From Alkalibacterium iburiense (GTDB lineage Bacteria > Bacillota > Bacilli > Lactobacillales > Carnobacteriaceae_A): 64,000 bases of DNA. This document shows positions 53,799-63,509 of the stretch, piece by piece; within the stretch, counting starts at the first letter, position 1; each line of letters opens with the position of its first letter. The translations under genes were made by a program, and so were the position numbers. The notes under the pieces are model-generated. The model worked only from the letters and a program-made list of their open reading frames with translations. It did no database searches and was not told the origin of the DNA. The stretch covers positions 1 through 64,000 of the forward strand of contig NZ_BAAACW010000020.1 in the NCBI RefSeq assembly GCF_039521845.1, given 5' to 3'.

Positions 53799-54518
53799 AT
53801 GTCCGACCAGTTAAAAATCACACTTATTGCAGATATGATCGCATCGAGAAAAATGAAAGAAAGGGGGCAAACTCAAGTCCTCTTGCAATCTATTCTAGAT
53901 TCTATTAACGCTAAGTATAAAGACGATATAGAAACAGATTTCACGATTACATTAGGAGATGAATTTCAAGGCATGGTTACATCCGTGGAAAAAGCCTTCC
54001 TTTTTGTAGATCTCATTACTCTTCAATTGCAGCTGATGACCAAAAGAGACATAGGGGAAGAAATACATTTAAGATGGGGGATTGGAATAGGCAAATTAGC
54101 GACACCAGTACAAGAAAATGGCTACAGCATCGGGATGGATGGTCCAGCCTTCTGGCACGCAAGGGAAGCCGTCGAATCGGTTCGCAGACACAATGATTAT
54201 GGTCGGTTAAATGAAAAAATACTAACGGGAACAGAAGACGAACACTTTTACAATAGTATCATAAGGATACAGAATGTCATTCGAAACGAGTGGACAACCA
54301 CTCAAAAAGAAACCGCTTATTCTATTTTAAAGGCGTTTCACTATAGTGACTGGACAAACCAGGAAGTCAAGGATGTCTTGAATACAGATTTAAATCAGCA
54401 CTTTTCGGATCAAACCATCAGTAAACGCATTATCTCAACCAACATTAAACAATATACATCATCTAGACAATGGCTAGCGAAGCACATTGAAGAATGGAGA
54501 ATGGCACATGATAATTGA
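53799..54518 (+). CDS. SatD-family protein
   Basis: A 239-residue protein. KITLIADMIASRKMKERGQTQ, TITLGDEFQGMVTSVEKAF and RWGIGIGKLATP match the SatD family (PF16264), known from the acid-tolerance satCD locus of streptococci. Its N-terminal half resembles nucleotide-cyclase-like folds; the C-terminal part (WTNQEVKDVLN...ISKRIISTNIKQY) looks like a helix-turn-helix. Start ATG 53799 has GGGGTGAGAG before it. It overlaps the next gene by 11 bases, a DUF3307-type membrane protein, a pairing seen often. Confidence 0.82.
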   Translation: MSDQLKITLIADMIASRKMKERGQTQVLLQSILDSINAKYKDDIETDFTITLGDEFQGMVTSVEKAFLFVDLITLQLQLMTKRDIGEEIHLRWGIGIGKLATPVQENGYSIGMDGPAFWHAREAVESVRRHNDYGRLNEKILTGTEDEHFYNSIIRIQNVIRNEWTTTQKETAYSILKAFHYSDWTNQEVKDVLNTDLNQHFSDQTISKRIISTNIKQYTSSRQWLAKHIEEWRMAHDN

Positions 54519-55476
54519 AGCATTACTGGCTCATGTCATCGGTTCTTTTTATTTTCGGTCTCAAAAATCGCATTATACGTGGGGGGTTATCTTTACTTAT
54601 TTCGTCATACAGGTCGTCATTGATTCAAATCATTACTTGGAATGGCTAATCTATTCTCTAGGATTAATCGTATGGCATGGCGTATATGAAGGCACTCTCA
54701 AACCATCAATCCATCGTTTCTTAGATACTATCCGTCTCAATGAGCAGCATCCGTTGTTTAGCCTGTACATATCGAATAAACAAAGTGTTCTATTCTTAAT
54801 CGACCATGCGCTGACCTTGTTATGGCTCCTCCTATTGCAAAACCTGACGCGTGGGTTCGACACTATAGCGCCTATCCTCCTATTTGTGCTCTTTGTATTA
54901 GTTCTTTTATATAAAATATCCAGAAACTTTAGAGACTACCGCTGGAGAAGGGTTTTACAAGAAGGCGCATCTTTATTGATACTGGCTTCACTGACCATTA
55001 TTGTCTTTGATTTAATCATACATGCCTTAGAAGTGTACAGACCGTACTCTTTGCCTCCTCATGTCTTTGCGGCTCAATCCGCTTACTTTATATGGGTGAG
55101 GGGAGCACTTGTGTTAACCTTACTGATGCGGCCCGCTAATCAGGTCATTCGAACACTCAGTTCCAAGTATGACCCTAAAGTGAGACACAAAGCCACTATT
55201 CAGGGCACAGGAGAGCAAACTCAGGATACTACTCAAGAGGCGGGCTTCAAGGGCGCCGGGGCTATGATTGGGAATCTAGAACGGCTCCTTATAATAATCT
55301 CCTTTTTCTTTGGAAGCTTGGTATCTGTCGTCGCTATTTTATCCATCAAGGCATTCGCCCGATATAAACTCATTGCAGAAGATCCTTATTTTTCTGAATA
55401 CTTTGTGATTGGGACCATGCTTAGCGTTCTCCTCACACTAGGCTGTTATGTCTTGTTCTTAGTCCTGGTTGTATAA
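54508..55476 (+). CDS. DUF3307-type membrane protein linked to SatD
   Basis: A 322-residue protein with eight or so hydrophobic segments. It begins MIIEALLAHVIGSFYFRSQKS, like the DUF3307 family start, and ends with two long helices (LLIIISFFFGSLVSVVAILSI, SVLLTLGCYVLFLVLVV). A basic cytoplasmic stretch (KYDPKVRHKATIQGTGEQTQ) lies around residue 225. I chose ATG 54508 over 54487. The overlap with satD suggests that the two products work together at the membrane; the role is unknown. Confidence 0.75.
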   Translation: MIIEALLAHVIGSFYFRSQKSHYTWGVIFTYFVIQVVIDSNHYLEWLIYSLGLIVWHGVYEGTLKPSIHRFLDTIRLNEQHPLFSLYISNKQSVLFLIDHALTLLWLLLLQNLTRGFDTIAPILLFVLFVLVLLYKISRNFRDYRWRRVLQEGASLLILASLTIIVFDLIIHALEVYRPYSLPPHVFAAQSAYFIWVRGALVLTLLMRPANQVIRTLSSKYDPKVRHKATIQGTGEQTQDTTQEAGFKGAGAMIGNLERLLIIISFFFGSLVSVVAILSIKAFARYKLIAEDPYFSEYFVIGTMLSVLLTLGCYVLFLVLVV

Positions 55477-55587
55477 ATAGGAATATTTTTACATTTTTAT
55501 CACTCAAGAAGTCGTTTTCATGTTATCATGAGTATTAGTTTAAAATAGCATTAAATTATAAATAGAAGCAAAGGATGGGAATACTAT

Positions 55588-58482
55588 ATGGTGTTTAAGA
55601 CATTAGAAACACAGGAATTACCAGATATTCAATCTGTTGGAACCATTTATGAGCACGAAGAAACAGGGGCACGCGTGCTGCACCTGAAAAATGATGACTC
55701 GAATAAAGCCTTTACTATCGGCTTTAAAACACCGCCTTATAACGATAACGGGATTGCTCATATCCTAGAGCACTCTGTTTTAAACGGGTCAAAGAAATAC
55801 CCTTCAAAAGAACCGTTTGTAGAATTAATTAAAGGGTCATTGAACACATTCGTCAATGCGATGACTTTTTCAGATAAAACCATTTATCCCGTAGCATCCA
55901 CTAACCAGAAAGATTTCATGCATTTGATGGGCGTTTACTTAGATGCTGTTTTCCAGCCTTTATTATACAATGACCCTCAAATTCTAGAACAAGAAGGCTG
56001 GCATTACCATTTAGAAAATGTAGAAGATGACCTGATTTACAAAGGCGTCGTCTACAATGAAATGAAAGGAGCGACAGCTTCTCCTGAACGTCAAGTCTAT
56101 AACCAGTTAACCAGACAACTGTACCCAAATAGTGTCTACGCTCATGAATCAGGTGGCGATCCCAAAGCCATTCCAAGTTTAACACAAGAAGAATTTATCG
56201 ATTTCCACCAAAACTACTATCACCCTAGTCACTCTCTGACTATTTTATATGGAGACTTAGATTTGGACGAAGCCTTTAACGCCTTAGAAGAATACTTCGG
56301 TGGAATGGGCAGAAACGAGAAAGAAACGCGTTTGGATTTTGAAATAACAGAACCTGCTGAAACAGACTTCACCGGTACGTATTCGATTACAGACGGTGAT
56401 AATCCGGAAGGAAAAGATTATTTAGCACTAAGCTGGCATGTCAATGAACCCGATAACGCACTCGACAGCTTTGGACTGAAAGTACTCGAAGAAATTTTAT
56501 TCGGAAACAACCAGTCTCCTTTGAAAAAAGCCCTTCTGGATGCAGAAATAGGAGGCGACATTGATGGTGATGCCGATGAGATAGGCTTCCCGACTGCCTT
56601 TACGATAATGGCAAAGTATTCAAGCGCTGATAAGATGGATGCCTTCAAACAAGTGGTTCAGGACACATTAGAAAAGCTAGTCGCTGACGGAATAGACCAG
56701 GAACTGATTGATGCGGCTTTAAATAAAATTACTTTTGAAACAAAAGAAGCAGCTATCTCAGAAGATAACCCAAGAGGCGTCTTGTATGCTATTACTTCTC
56801 TCAGCACGTGGCTATACGATAGAGACCCGTTTGTGAACTTGAAGTTCTCAGGGTATTTAGAAGAATTAGCACAGAAAGCTAAAGAAGGCTACTTTGAGAA
56901 TCTGATTAAGGAAAAATTTTTATCGAATGCGAAACGCGTGGCTGTAACCCTAACGGCTGAGCCAGGAAAAAGCGATCGATTAGAAGCAGAAACGCATGAA
57001 AAATTACAAGAGTACAAAGCCACACTTTCAGAAGAAGAGTTAAATCAGATGGTCTCTAAAACAAAAGAATTAATCAAGCGTCAGGAAACACCTGATAAGC
57101 CGGAAGACTTGGCGAAAATTCCTACTCTTAAACGAGAAGATTTGAATACAGAAGCAGAAGAATACCCTATTGAGACGTTAAATTTAGGGGAACAGACTCA
57201 CTTCTATCATACGGATCAGTTTACAGCCGGTATTGATTACGTCAATCTGTATTTTGATATTAAAGATATTCCTGCAGAAGATTATCCTTTACTCAGCTAC
57301 TTAAGCAGCTTATTAGGTGAGTTGGCAACAGATAAGTATGATGCAGCTAAATTACAGACTCAAATAGACTCACACACAGGTGGAATTTACGGAAGTCTTG
57401 CTCTATACGAAGATAAAGACAAGCAAATTAAGCCTTACTTTGTCTTACGCGGGAAAGCTCTCGAGTCTTCATTTGATGACTTAATGGATTTAATGAAGGA
57501 AATCATGGCTCATACTCAGTTTGACGATACCAGTGAGTTACTGAAAATTACGCAGCGTTTAATTTCTAATTTTGAAAATAAAATTAATTACAGAGCGCAT
57601 GCTTTAGCCGCCAGCCGAGCTTTAAGCCAGGTGAAGGCATTAGCTAAACTGGGTGAGCTGACTGATGGAATTGATTACTTCAATTACCTGAAATCTGTCC
57701 GTGATGAGCTTCGTGCAGAATCCCCATCTGACTTGCCTGAGCAATTGGTTGGGGCACTCAAACGCCTGCTCAATAAGAACCGTTTAAACGTTCTCTACAC
57801 TGGTGGTAAAGACCGCGTAGAAGAGGTCAAAGCTAAAGTCCAATCGGCTTTTGATAACTTGCCAAGTGAGCCTTTAGGTTTGCCGGCAGAGATTCAAACA
57901 GGGGAGAAACAGAATGAAGCTTACGTGACCGCTCAGGATGTGAACTATGTTGCGGCTGGAGCCGACGCAGATGGTATTTTAGACTATAATGGGGCAGCGA
58001 ATGTGTTATCGACTGCTTTCCGTTACGATTACCTTTGGAATGAAATCCGCGTGAAAGGTGGAGCCTACGGGTCATTGTACAACCACAAGCGCAATGGCAG
58101 TTTTGCACTTGGTTCATACCGCGATCCAAACATTTCCAATACCTTGACTGTTTATAAGAACTTACCAGAATTTGTTGAAAACTTAGAGCTGTCTGAAACG
58201 GAATTACTGAAATACATCATTGGAACAATGAGTCCATTAGAACAGCCTAAATCAGCTTTCAGCAAAGGGTTAACTGCTTTCAGTCGTTTGAATACAGGTT
58301 TGACAAAAGACGATATTGTTCAGTTAAAAGAAGAGATTTTAGCCACTGACTCAAGCAAATTGAATGCTTTACATGAAGATTTTGCTCAAGTCATGGATAA
58401 CAGTACCGTTGTTGTCATTGGGAATAAAACACAAATCGATAAAGAAAAAGACTTATTCGATAAAGTCTTTGAACTCTATTAA
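55588..58482 (+). CDS. M16C-family zinc metallopeptidase (presequence-protease-like)
   Basis: A 964-residue peptidase with the inverted zinc motif HILEH (residues 58-62) and the distal Glu in VVYNEMKGATASPERQ. Two homologous halves form a closed chamber in this family, which degrades peptides in the cytoplasm. No signal peptide. It is close in type to human PreP/yeast Cym1 relatives found in Firmicutes. Transcribed alone. Confidence 0.93.
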   Translation: MVFKTLETQELPDIQSVGTIYEHEETGARVLHLKNDDSNKAFTIGFKTPPYNDNGIAHILEHSVLNGSKKYPSKEPFVELIKGSLNTFVNAMTFSDKTIYPVASTNQKDFMHLMGVYLDAVFQPLLYNDPQILEQEGWHYHLENVEDDLIYKGVVYNEMKGATASPERQVYNQLTRQLYPNSVYAHESGGDPKAIPSLTQEEFIDFHQNYYHPSHSLTILYGDLDLDEAFNALEEYFGGMGRNEKETRLDFEITEPAETDFTGTYSITDGDNPEGKDYLALSWHVNEPDNALDSFGLKVLEEILFGNNQSPLKKALLDAEIGGDIDGDADEIGFPTAFTIMAKYSSADKMDAFKQVVQDTLEKLVADGIDQELIDAALNKITFETKEAAISEDNPRGVLYAITSLSTWLYDRDPFVNLKFSGYLEELAQKAKEGYFENLIKEKFLSNAKRVAVTLTAEPGKSDRLEAETHEKLQEYKATLSEEELNQMVSKTKELIKRQETPDKPEDLAKIPTLKREDLNTEAEEYPIETLNLGEQTHFYHTDQFTAGIDYVNLYFDIKDIPAEDYPLLSYLSSLLGELATDKYDAAKLQTQIDSHTGGIYGSLALYEDKDKQIKPYFVLRGKALESSFDDLMDLMKEIMAHTQFDDTSELLKITQRLISNFENKINYRAHALAASRALSQVKALAKLGELTDGIDYFNYLKSVRDELRAESPSDLPEQLVGALKRLLNKNRLNVLYTGGKDRVEEVKAKVQSAFDNLPSEPLGLPAEIQTGEKQNEAYVTAQDVNYVAAGADADGILDYNGAANVLSTAFRYDYLWNEIRVKGGAYGSLYNHKRNGSFALGSYRDPNISNTLTVYKNLPEFVENLELSETELLKYIIGTMSPLEQPKSAFSKGLTAFSRLNTGLTKDDIVQLKEEILATDSSKLNALHEDFAQVMDNSTVVVIGNKTQIDKEKDLFDKVFELY

Positions 58483-58978
58483 AATAATTCAGTAAGAGAC
58501 GAGCGCTTTTCCTTCAGTAAGAGGGGAGAGCGTCTCTTTTTATGTTCATCTATCAGAGTATAGGAGTCCAATTGTGACAGTTTTAAAAAAAGTTTCTTTT
58601 TCGAGTGCTTATCCTTTACTTTTGAAGTAAGCGGTGCCATAATAAGGGTGTAACAAAGGAGAAGAAGCGGCACTTTAGTTTTTAGTCAAAAGCAAGTGAA
58701 GATAAAAATTAAGAAATAGGTTAGGAAGTAGTTACCAAAGAGTCAATCATAATCAACACAAGAAACACGGTTCATTATGCTTTACGCAATGGAAAAAGCA
58801 ACATGTCAATTAATTTAAAGGCAACATGTCAAAGCAAGACTTCTTTCAAATGAAATACCTGCCGCTTCGCTCCTTGTTTTCTCCTTAGCCTTACGCTTCA
58901 ATCAACACCTGTAAGGCTAAGCTATTCAAAAAAGAGTTCCCTAGTTTTCACAATAGGGAACTCTTTCTTTTTATTTAT
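58483..58978. other. Intergenic region of ~500 bases without a supported gene
   Basis: It begins with a terminator-like hairpin for the M16 peptidase gene (GAGACG / CGTCTC, 58496-58541, then TTTTT), which encloses two copies of TTCAGTAAGA. Around 58634-58670 there is TAATAAGG and AAAGGAGAAGAAG but no ORF of useful length follows. CAACATGTCAA occurs twice (58799, 58831). The region ends in the terminator at 58930-58973. It may be decayed sequence or hold a small RNA; I cannot show either. Confidence 0.5.
58930..58973. terminator. Terminator of the aminopeptidase gene
   Basis: The stem AAAGAGTTCCCTA / TAGGGAACTCTTT with a 10-base loop is flanked by A and T tracts on both sides, so it can act in either direction. 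Confidence 0.88.
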
Positions 58979-60409
58979 TTAGTAACGTTTAACAAATTCA
59001 TATAACGTCTTAACTGGGACACCTGATGCTCCATCCGGCAAGTATTTATGTCCTTTTCCAGAAGAAGAGGTTCCGGCGATATCTAGGTGAATCCAAGGTG
59101 TGTCTTCAACGAAGTGTTCTAAGAAGGCGGCTGCAAAGATAGTTCCGGCTCCAGTCGGATTTGTCGCAATATTGACTAAGTCTGTTATTTTACCTTTCGT
59201 CTGTTCTCTAAACTCATCATTGATAGGTAACTGCCACATGTCTTCGCCCGTCTCTTTGGAAACAGAGTGGAAGGTATCTAGGAGTTCCTGATTATTCGTC
59301 ATCGTTCCTGTAATGTTCTTCCCTAAAGCAGCCACGACTGCACCCGTTAATGTCGCTGCGTCCACAATACAAGACGAGTTCAATTCTGTAGCGGCATAGT
59401 ATAACCCATCAGCTAAAATCAAACGGCCTTCAGCATCCGTATTCAAGACTTCAATAGTGGATCCTTTAAGGGATTCAATAATGTCTCCGTTTTTCGTTGC
59501 ATCTCCAGCTATCATGTTTTCGGTAGCAACCACAACAGCGATAACGTTCTTTTGAACTTTATTCTTTGCTAAAGCGTACACTGTTCCAATCATAGATGCC
59601 GCGCCAGCCATATCCACTTTCATATTGGCCATCCCTTTGGCATTCTTCAAAGCGTACCCGCCACTATCATACGTGACCCCTTTACCAACAAGTGAAACAG
59701 CTGGTTTATCCTCGCCAAGAGGCAAGTACTTCAAGAGGATTAAACGCGGTTCTTTAACAGAAGCTTTTGAAACAGCTAGAAGAGCTTTCATGCCCATTTC
59801 TTCTAACTGAGCTTTATCATACACTTCCACTTGAACATCTGTCTCTTTAAACTTCTCAACCACTGTATCTGCTAAAGTTTCCGGATACAAATCATTAGCT
59901 GGTGTATTCGCTAAGTCACGCGTCCAATTCACTCCTGCCAGAACATGAGTGGCTTCAGAGATAAGGTCTTCCACATTGGAAAGGTCCGTCGAAAGAGACA
60001 CTTCTTTTAAAGCGTGTTTGGATTTATCTTTCTTATATGTATCAAAAGCATAATCCGCTTGTAATACCCCTTCAACAACTGCTTTAACTGTCGCTTCGGC
60101 ATCCACTTGACCAAACGCTTTCACTTCCACGTTTACTTTTTCAACTTTCAACTTATTCAGTTCCTTAGCTGCTGCGTGAGCGGCTTCAACTAAACGATCG
60201 CGTGTGACGTCTTTCTCTTCACCCACACCGACTAAAACGACATTTTCGCTCTTTGGTCCCACATTAGTATAAACGGATTTTAGTTTACCCTTATAATCTA
60301 AAGTAGAAGAGAGGTAATCGGCTACCTCAGGTGATACCATATCCAGTGACTGGTTCTCTAAAACGAAATGAACCGTCACATCGTGCGTTGCATGTGTTGT
60401 AAATTGCAT
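58979..60409 (-). CDS. pepA: Leucyl aminopeptidase (M17, cytosol aminopeptidase)
   Basis: A 476-residue M17 peptidase. Catalytic and metal residues appear in SLVGKGVTYDSGGYALK and MKVDMAGAASMIG, and in the signature NTDAEGRLILADGL. The active Arg is the one in DAEGR. It removes N-terminal residues from peptides in the cytoplasm, complementing the M16 peptidase encoded upstream. GAGGAG lies 8 bases before the ATG. Confidence 0.95.
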   Translation of the reverse strand: MQFTTHATHDVTVHFVLENQSLDMVSPEVADYLSSTLDYKGKLKSVYTNVGPKSENVVLVGVGEEKDVTRDRLVEAAHAAAKELNKLKVEKVNVEVKAFGQVDAEATVKAVVEGVLQADYAFDTYKKDKSKHALKEVSLSTDLSNVEDLISEATHVLAGVNWTRDLANTPANDLYPETLADTVVEKFKETDVQVEVYDKAQLEEMGMKALLAVSKASVKEPRLILLKYLPLGEDKPAVSLVGKGVTYDSGGYALKNAKGMANMKVDMAGAASMIGTVYALAKNKVQKNVIAVVVATENMIAGDATKNGDIIESLKGSTIEVLNTDAEGRLILADGLYYAATELNSSCIVDAATLTGAVVAALGKNITGTMTNNQELLDTFHSVSKETGEDMWQLPINDEFREQTKGKITDLVNIATNPTGAGTIFAAAFLEHFVEDTPWIHLDIAGTSSSGKGHKYLPDGASGVPVKTLYEFVKRY

Positions 60410-60509
60410 CTGTCAGTCTCCTCACTAAATATTCATTCATTTTTAATACTTACTAATCAGAATAGCACTAATGACATAAAAAGGCTAGAGTCTAAAAGAG
60501 ACTATCTGC

Positions 60510-60550
60510 AAAAAAATAACTGCCTCTAATGAAGAGACAGTTATTTTTAT
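60510..60550 (-). terminator. Terminator downstream of the 60557-61117 gene
   Basis: The stem AAATAACTGtCTCT / AGAGgCAGTTATTT (minus strand) is followed by TTTTTTTGC. Confidence 0.8.
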
Positions 60551-60556
60551 TCCTCT

Positions 60557-61117
60557 TTAATCATAAGTGACATCAAAGATATGGCCGGTTTCTCCATCTA
60601 AATCAATCTGAATGGTCTCTTGGCCGTTTCTAAAATGAAACTCCCATTTCAAGAGTCGCCCGTATCCTTCCAGCTCGCATTTATAAAAATCAGACTGAGA
60701 GATTTCTTCCTGTACTTTAGCCAGAATAACATCAAAAGGGAGAACGTCCTTTAAACTGATTGCTTCTCTAGCTAAACCGACCCCATCTTGTTTGCGGTCC
60801 GGCAATAAGGTCATGCTGCGTTCAAGAAGACGGTGATCAGACAAGTCAATTTTAATTTCATAGCTATTTTCCACATCAATGCCTTTGATCTTAATTAAAT
60901 AATCATTGTATTTATTTGAGTAGTCGACTTCAATCTTACGAATGGCCGCTTTAGGGAAGGTTTCATAAAACAGCACTAAAGCATGACTGATGGCTAACTG
61001 CATATCGCTTCCAGAATTGGTCAATAAGGCGTGATCTCTTTCGCTATCCAACTGTGAAGGGCCGGCACCTGCATCTGCTTGAAAATAGAGTGGCAAAAAA
61101 TGTAAAACATGAAACAT
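60557..61117 (-). CDS. Hypothetical protein with PepSY-like halves, 186 residues
   Basis: Two similar alpha/beta parts are visible: one around residues 55-90 (RKIEVDYSNKYNDYLIKIKG) and one at the C terminus (CELEGYGRLLKWEFHFRNGQETIQIDLDGETGHIFDV). The second has the PepSY pattern with a D-x-x-T-G turn. No signal peptide, so a cytoplasmic location is likely. Function unknown. Confidence 0.65.
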   Translation of the reverse strand: MFHVLHFLPLYFQADAGAGPSQLDSERDHALLTNSGSDMQLAISHALVLFYETFPKAAIRKIEVDYSNKYNDYLIKIKGIDVENSYEIKIDLSDHRLLERSMTLLPDRKQDGVGLAREAISLKDVLPFDVILAKVQEEISQSDFYKCELEGYGRLLKWEFHFRNGQETIQIDLDGETGHIFDVTYD

Positions 61118-61348
61118 GACAATCCCTCCTTCATTCTATATGACACCTTTATTATACCAAAAGAAGTGACAGACACCCGGGTATAAGACTATTGCTATAA
61201 TTATTTGCTTTCAGTTTTAAAAAAACAAAATGCCTTTTTAATTTTCAGGTGTCAGGAAGGCTATTAAGTGTTAAAATAGAAAAAGAGGTAATTGCTAGAA
61301 GAAAGAAAAATAGTGATTATACTAAATGAAATTGGAGTTGATTGAAAA

Positions 61349-62218
61349 GTGAGTGAACACGTATTAGTCATTAACGATTTACCAGGCATTGCAAAGGTTG
61401 CCGGTATGTCAAATCTGCCTTTATTGGAAGCAGCGCAGTTTGAGGTAGCTTTACTCCCTACCTTAATTTTATCCACACATACAATGGGGTATCCCGGTTT
61501 AGTGAAACACTATTTAAATGAATCCTTTGATGAGATATTGAATCACTGGAAAGAATTGGATACGAAATTCTGTGGAACTTTAACAGGTTATTTTGCAGAT
61601 AGTAAGCAAATCACGACTGTCATCGATTACTTAGAATCCATCGATTACGATATGCCTGTGGTAATTGATCCTATTATGGCAGACTTCGGAAAACTATATG
61701 CTGGCTTTAGTGAAGATTTTCCCGAAAAGTTCCGTAAATTAGTCAAATACGCAGATGTGATTGTTCCGAATTTAACAGAAGCGTGCTTAATTACGGATTA
61801 TCCTTATTCAGATGATTTAGGACCGAATGATTATCCAGTTATTGCTCAACGCTTAGTGGACTTAGGTGCCAAACATGTCGTTTTAACAAGCATATATGAA
61901 AACGAAGAAAATAAGGATGAAGAAACAGGTTACTATGTTTATGCCGAAGGGACTGAGCCTTACTACCATACTCATGGCAAGGAACAGACTTGGTTCAAAG
62001 GCGTAGGGGACATCTCTGTCAGTTTAATAACAGCTTATTATCTACTGGGTGAGACGGTTAAAGATGCTGTGATTAAAAGTTCTGATTACATTGAGCAGTC
62101 TATCCAACACAGTTTAAACGTTAAGCGTGATCAAAAATTAGGCATTTATTTCGAGCCAATCATTCCTCAATTCGCACAGGAAATTGATCAATTAAGAAAA
62201 CAATTAGATAACAATTAA
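61349..62218 (+). CDS. Pyridoxal/pyridoxamine kinase-like protein (ribokinase superfamily)
   Basis: A 289-residue kinase. It starts HVLVINDLPGIAKVAGMSNLP, has VVIDPIMADFGKLYAGF and DVIVPNLTEACLIT in the middle, and FKGVGDISVSLI near the end, where the Asp of GD is the catalytic base. This is the PdxY/PdxK-like group, which phosphorylates B6 vitamers in the cytoplasm. Start is GTG 61349. The usual G-T/A-G-D reads GVGD. Exact substrate is not certain. Confidence 0.85.
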   Translation: MSEHVLVINDLPGIAKVAGMSNLPLLEAAQFEVALLPTLILSTHTMGYPGLVKHYLNESFDEILNHWKELDTKFCGTLTGYFADSKQITTVIDYLESIDYDMPVVIDPIMADFGKLYAGFSEDFPEKFRKLVKYADVIVPNLTEACLITDYPYSDDLGPNDYPVIAQRLVDLGAKHVVLTSIYENEENKDEETGYYVYAEGTEPYYHTHGKEQTWFKGVGDISVSLITAYYLLGETVKDAVIKSSDYIEQSIQHSLNVKRDQKLGIYFEPIIPQFAQEIDQLRKQLDNN

Positions 62219-62222
62219 CAGG

Positions 62223-62262
62223 CAGTCCCTTCTTCATTAATAATGGAGAGGGGCTTTTTCTA
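62223..62262 (+). terminator. Terminator after the pyridoxal kinase-like gene
   Basis: The stem AGTCCCTTcttCATT / AATGgagAGGGGCT with a short loop is followed by TTTTTCT. Confidence 0.82.
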
Positions 62263-62364
62263 TCCATCTATATCTGGAGCCGCAGCCAGCCCTTCCCATT
62301 GACTAGCCTAAACTTGAAAGGGTACCATATAGATGAGTAGAAGAAGAAAAGAGGAGACTAAGAA

Positions 62365-63486
62365 ATGGGTAAGCAAGTCGTTTTAAAAGGCGCAGTTAAT
62401 ACAGCAACGGTTTATACCGATCAATTCGACAAAGAGTTGGAGAAACAAATCATCCAGTTACTCAATGAACCCTTTGTTGAAGGAGAAACCATTGCGATTA
62501 TGCCTGATACACATATAGGAAAAGGAGCCGTTATCGGGACAACCATGACGACTCGCAACAAAAAAGTGAGTCCTAATTTAGTTGGGGTTGATATTGGGTG
62601 CGGTATTATGGTGACCAAATTAAAAGACGGGCCGTTTTCCAAATCCGATTATATGAAGCTGGATCAAGTCATCAAAGAATATGTCCCTTCTGGTTTTCAA
62701 GTCAATAAACGAACAGAACGCTTCAACCGTTTAAATGACTTAACCTTTAAATTAAAGAAAAAGCAGCGCATCATGCAGTCTATCGGTTCATTAGGTGGAG
62801 GGAATCACTTTATCGAGCTGGCTAAAAACGAAAAGGATGAGTTTTATCTGGCGATACATTCGGGCTCTCGTAGTTTGGGGCTCACAGTGGCTAATCATCA
62901 CCAACGTTTAGCAAAAGAGCTCTGTTTAAAAAAGGGAGAACAGCCGAAGGTGAACGCTCCTGCTTTGGCTTATTTGGAGGGGACACAGCTAGAGGATTAT
63001 TTGAATGATTTGTATATTGCCCAGGAGTACGCCCATCAAAATCGCTTGCGCATGACGGAGAGGATTATTCAGCACATGGGCTGGACGGTATCTGATCAGT
63101 TCGACTCCGTGCATAATTACATTGAGCCAGAAAAAGGGATATTGAGAAAAGGGGCGACGGATGCTTCTGAAGGAAAACGACTGATTATTCCTTTGAACAT
63201 GCGGGACGGGTCGATTATCGCTAAAGGGAAGGGGAATCCCGCTTGGAATCACTCCGCTCCCCATGGGGCAGGGCGTGTGCTGTCCCGATCGGCTGCAAAA
63301 AAAGAGTTGTCTTTCGAGTTTTTCCAAGCGACGATGAGTGAGGTGTATTCCACTTCTGTTAAAAAAGGGACGTTGGATGAGGCACCGATGGCTTACAAAG
63401 AAGCCAAAGATATTATTGATAACATTGGGGACACGGTAGAGATTTTAGAGCTGATTAAACCTGTTTATAATTTTAAAGGCCATTAA
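62365..63486 (+). CDS. rtcB: RtcB-family RNA ligase
   Basis: A 373-residue protein of the short RtcB group. Metal and guanylate residues are visible: MPDTHIGKGAVIGTT, LVGVDIGCGIMV (Cys ligand), GSLGGGNHFIEL, IHSGSRSLG, SVHNYIE, and the GMP-attachment region NHSAPHGAGRVLSR. RtcB joins RNA with 2',3'-cyclic phosphate ends to 5'-OH ends, for example after toxin cleavage; a MazF-like toxin that makes such ends is encoded at 529-870. No neighbouring RNA-repair gene (rtcA, archease) is seen. Confidence 0.92.
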   Translation: MGKQVVLKGAVNTATVYTDQFDKELEKQIIQLLNEPFVEGETIAIMPDTHIGKGAVIGTTMTTRNKKVSPNLVGVDIGCGIMVTKLKDGPFSKSDYMKLDQVIKEYVPSGFQVNKRTERFNRLNDLTFKLKKKQRIMQSIGSLGGGNHFIELAKNEKDEFYLAIHSGSRSLGLTVANHHQRLAKELCLKKGEQPKVNAPALAYLEGTQLEDYLNDLYIAQEYAHQNRLRMTERIIQHMGWTVSDQFDSVHNYIEPEKGILRKGATDASEGKRLIIPLNMRDGSIIAKGKGNPAWNHSAPHGAGRVLSRSAAKKELSFEFFQATMSEVYSTSVKKGTLDEAPMAYKEAKDIIDNIGDTVEILELIKPVYNFKGH

Positions 63487-63509
63487 AGGGACTCGACGCA
63501 CTTACATTG

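Noticed and set aside
58483..58978. A small gene after AAAGGAGAAGAAG near 58656
   Set aside because: No start codon at suitable distance with more than about a dozen codons.
62989..63327. 112-codon ORF on the minus strand within rtcB
   Set aside because: Shadow of the well-supported rtcB frame, with no ribosome binding site or protein-like composition.
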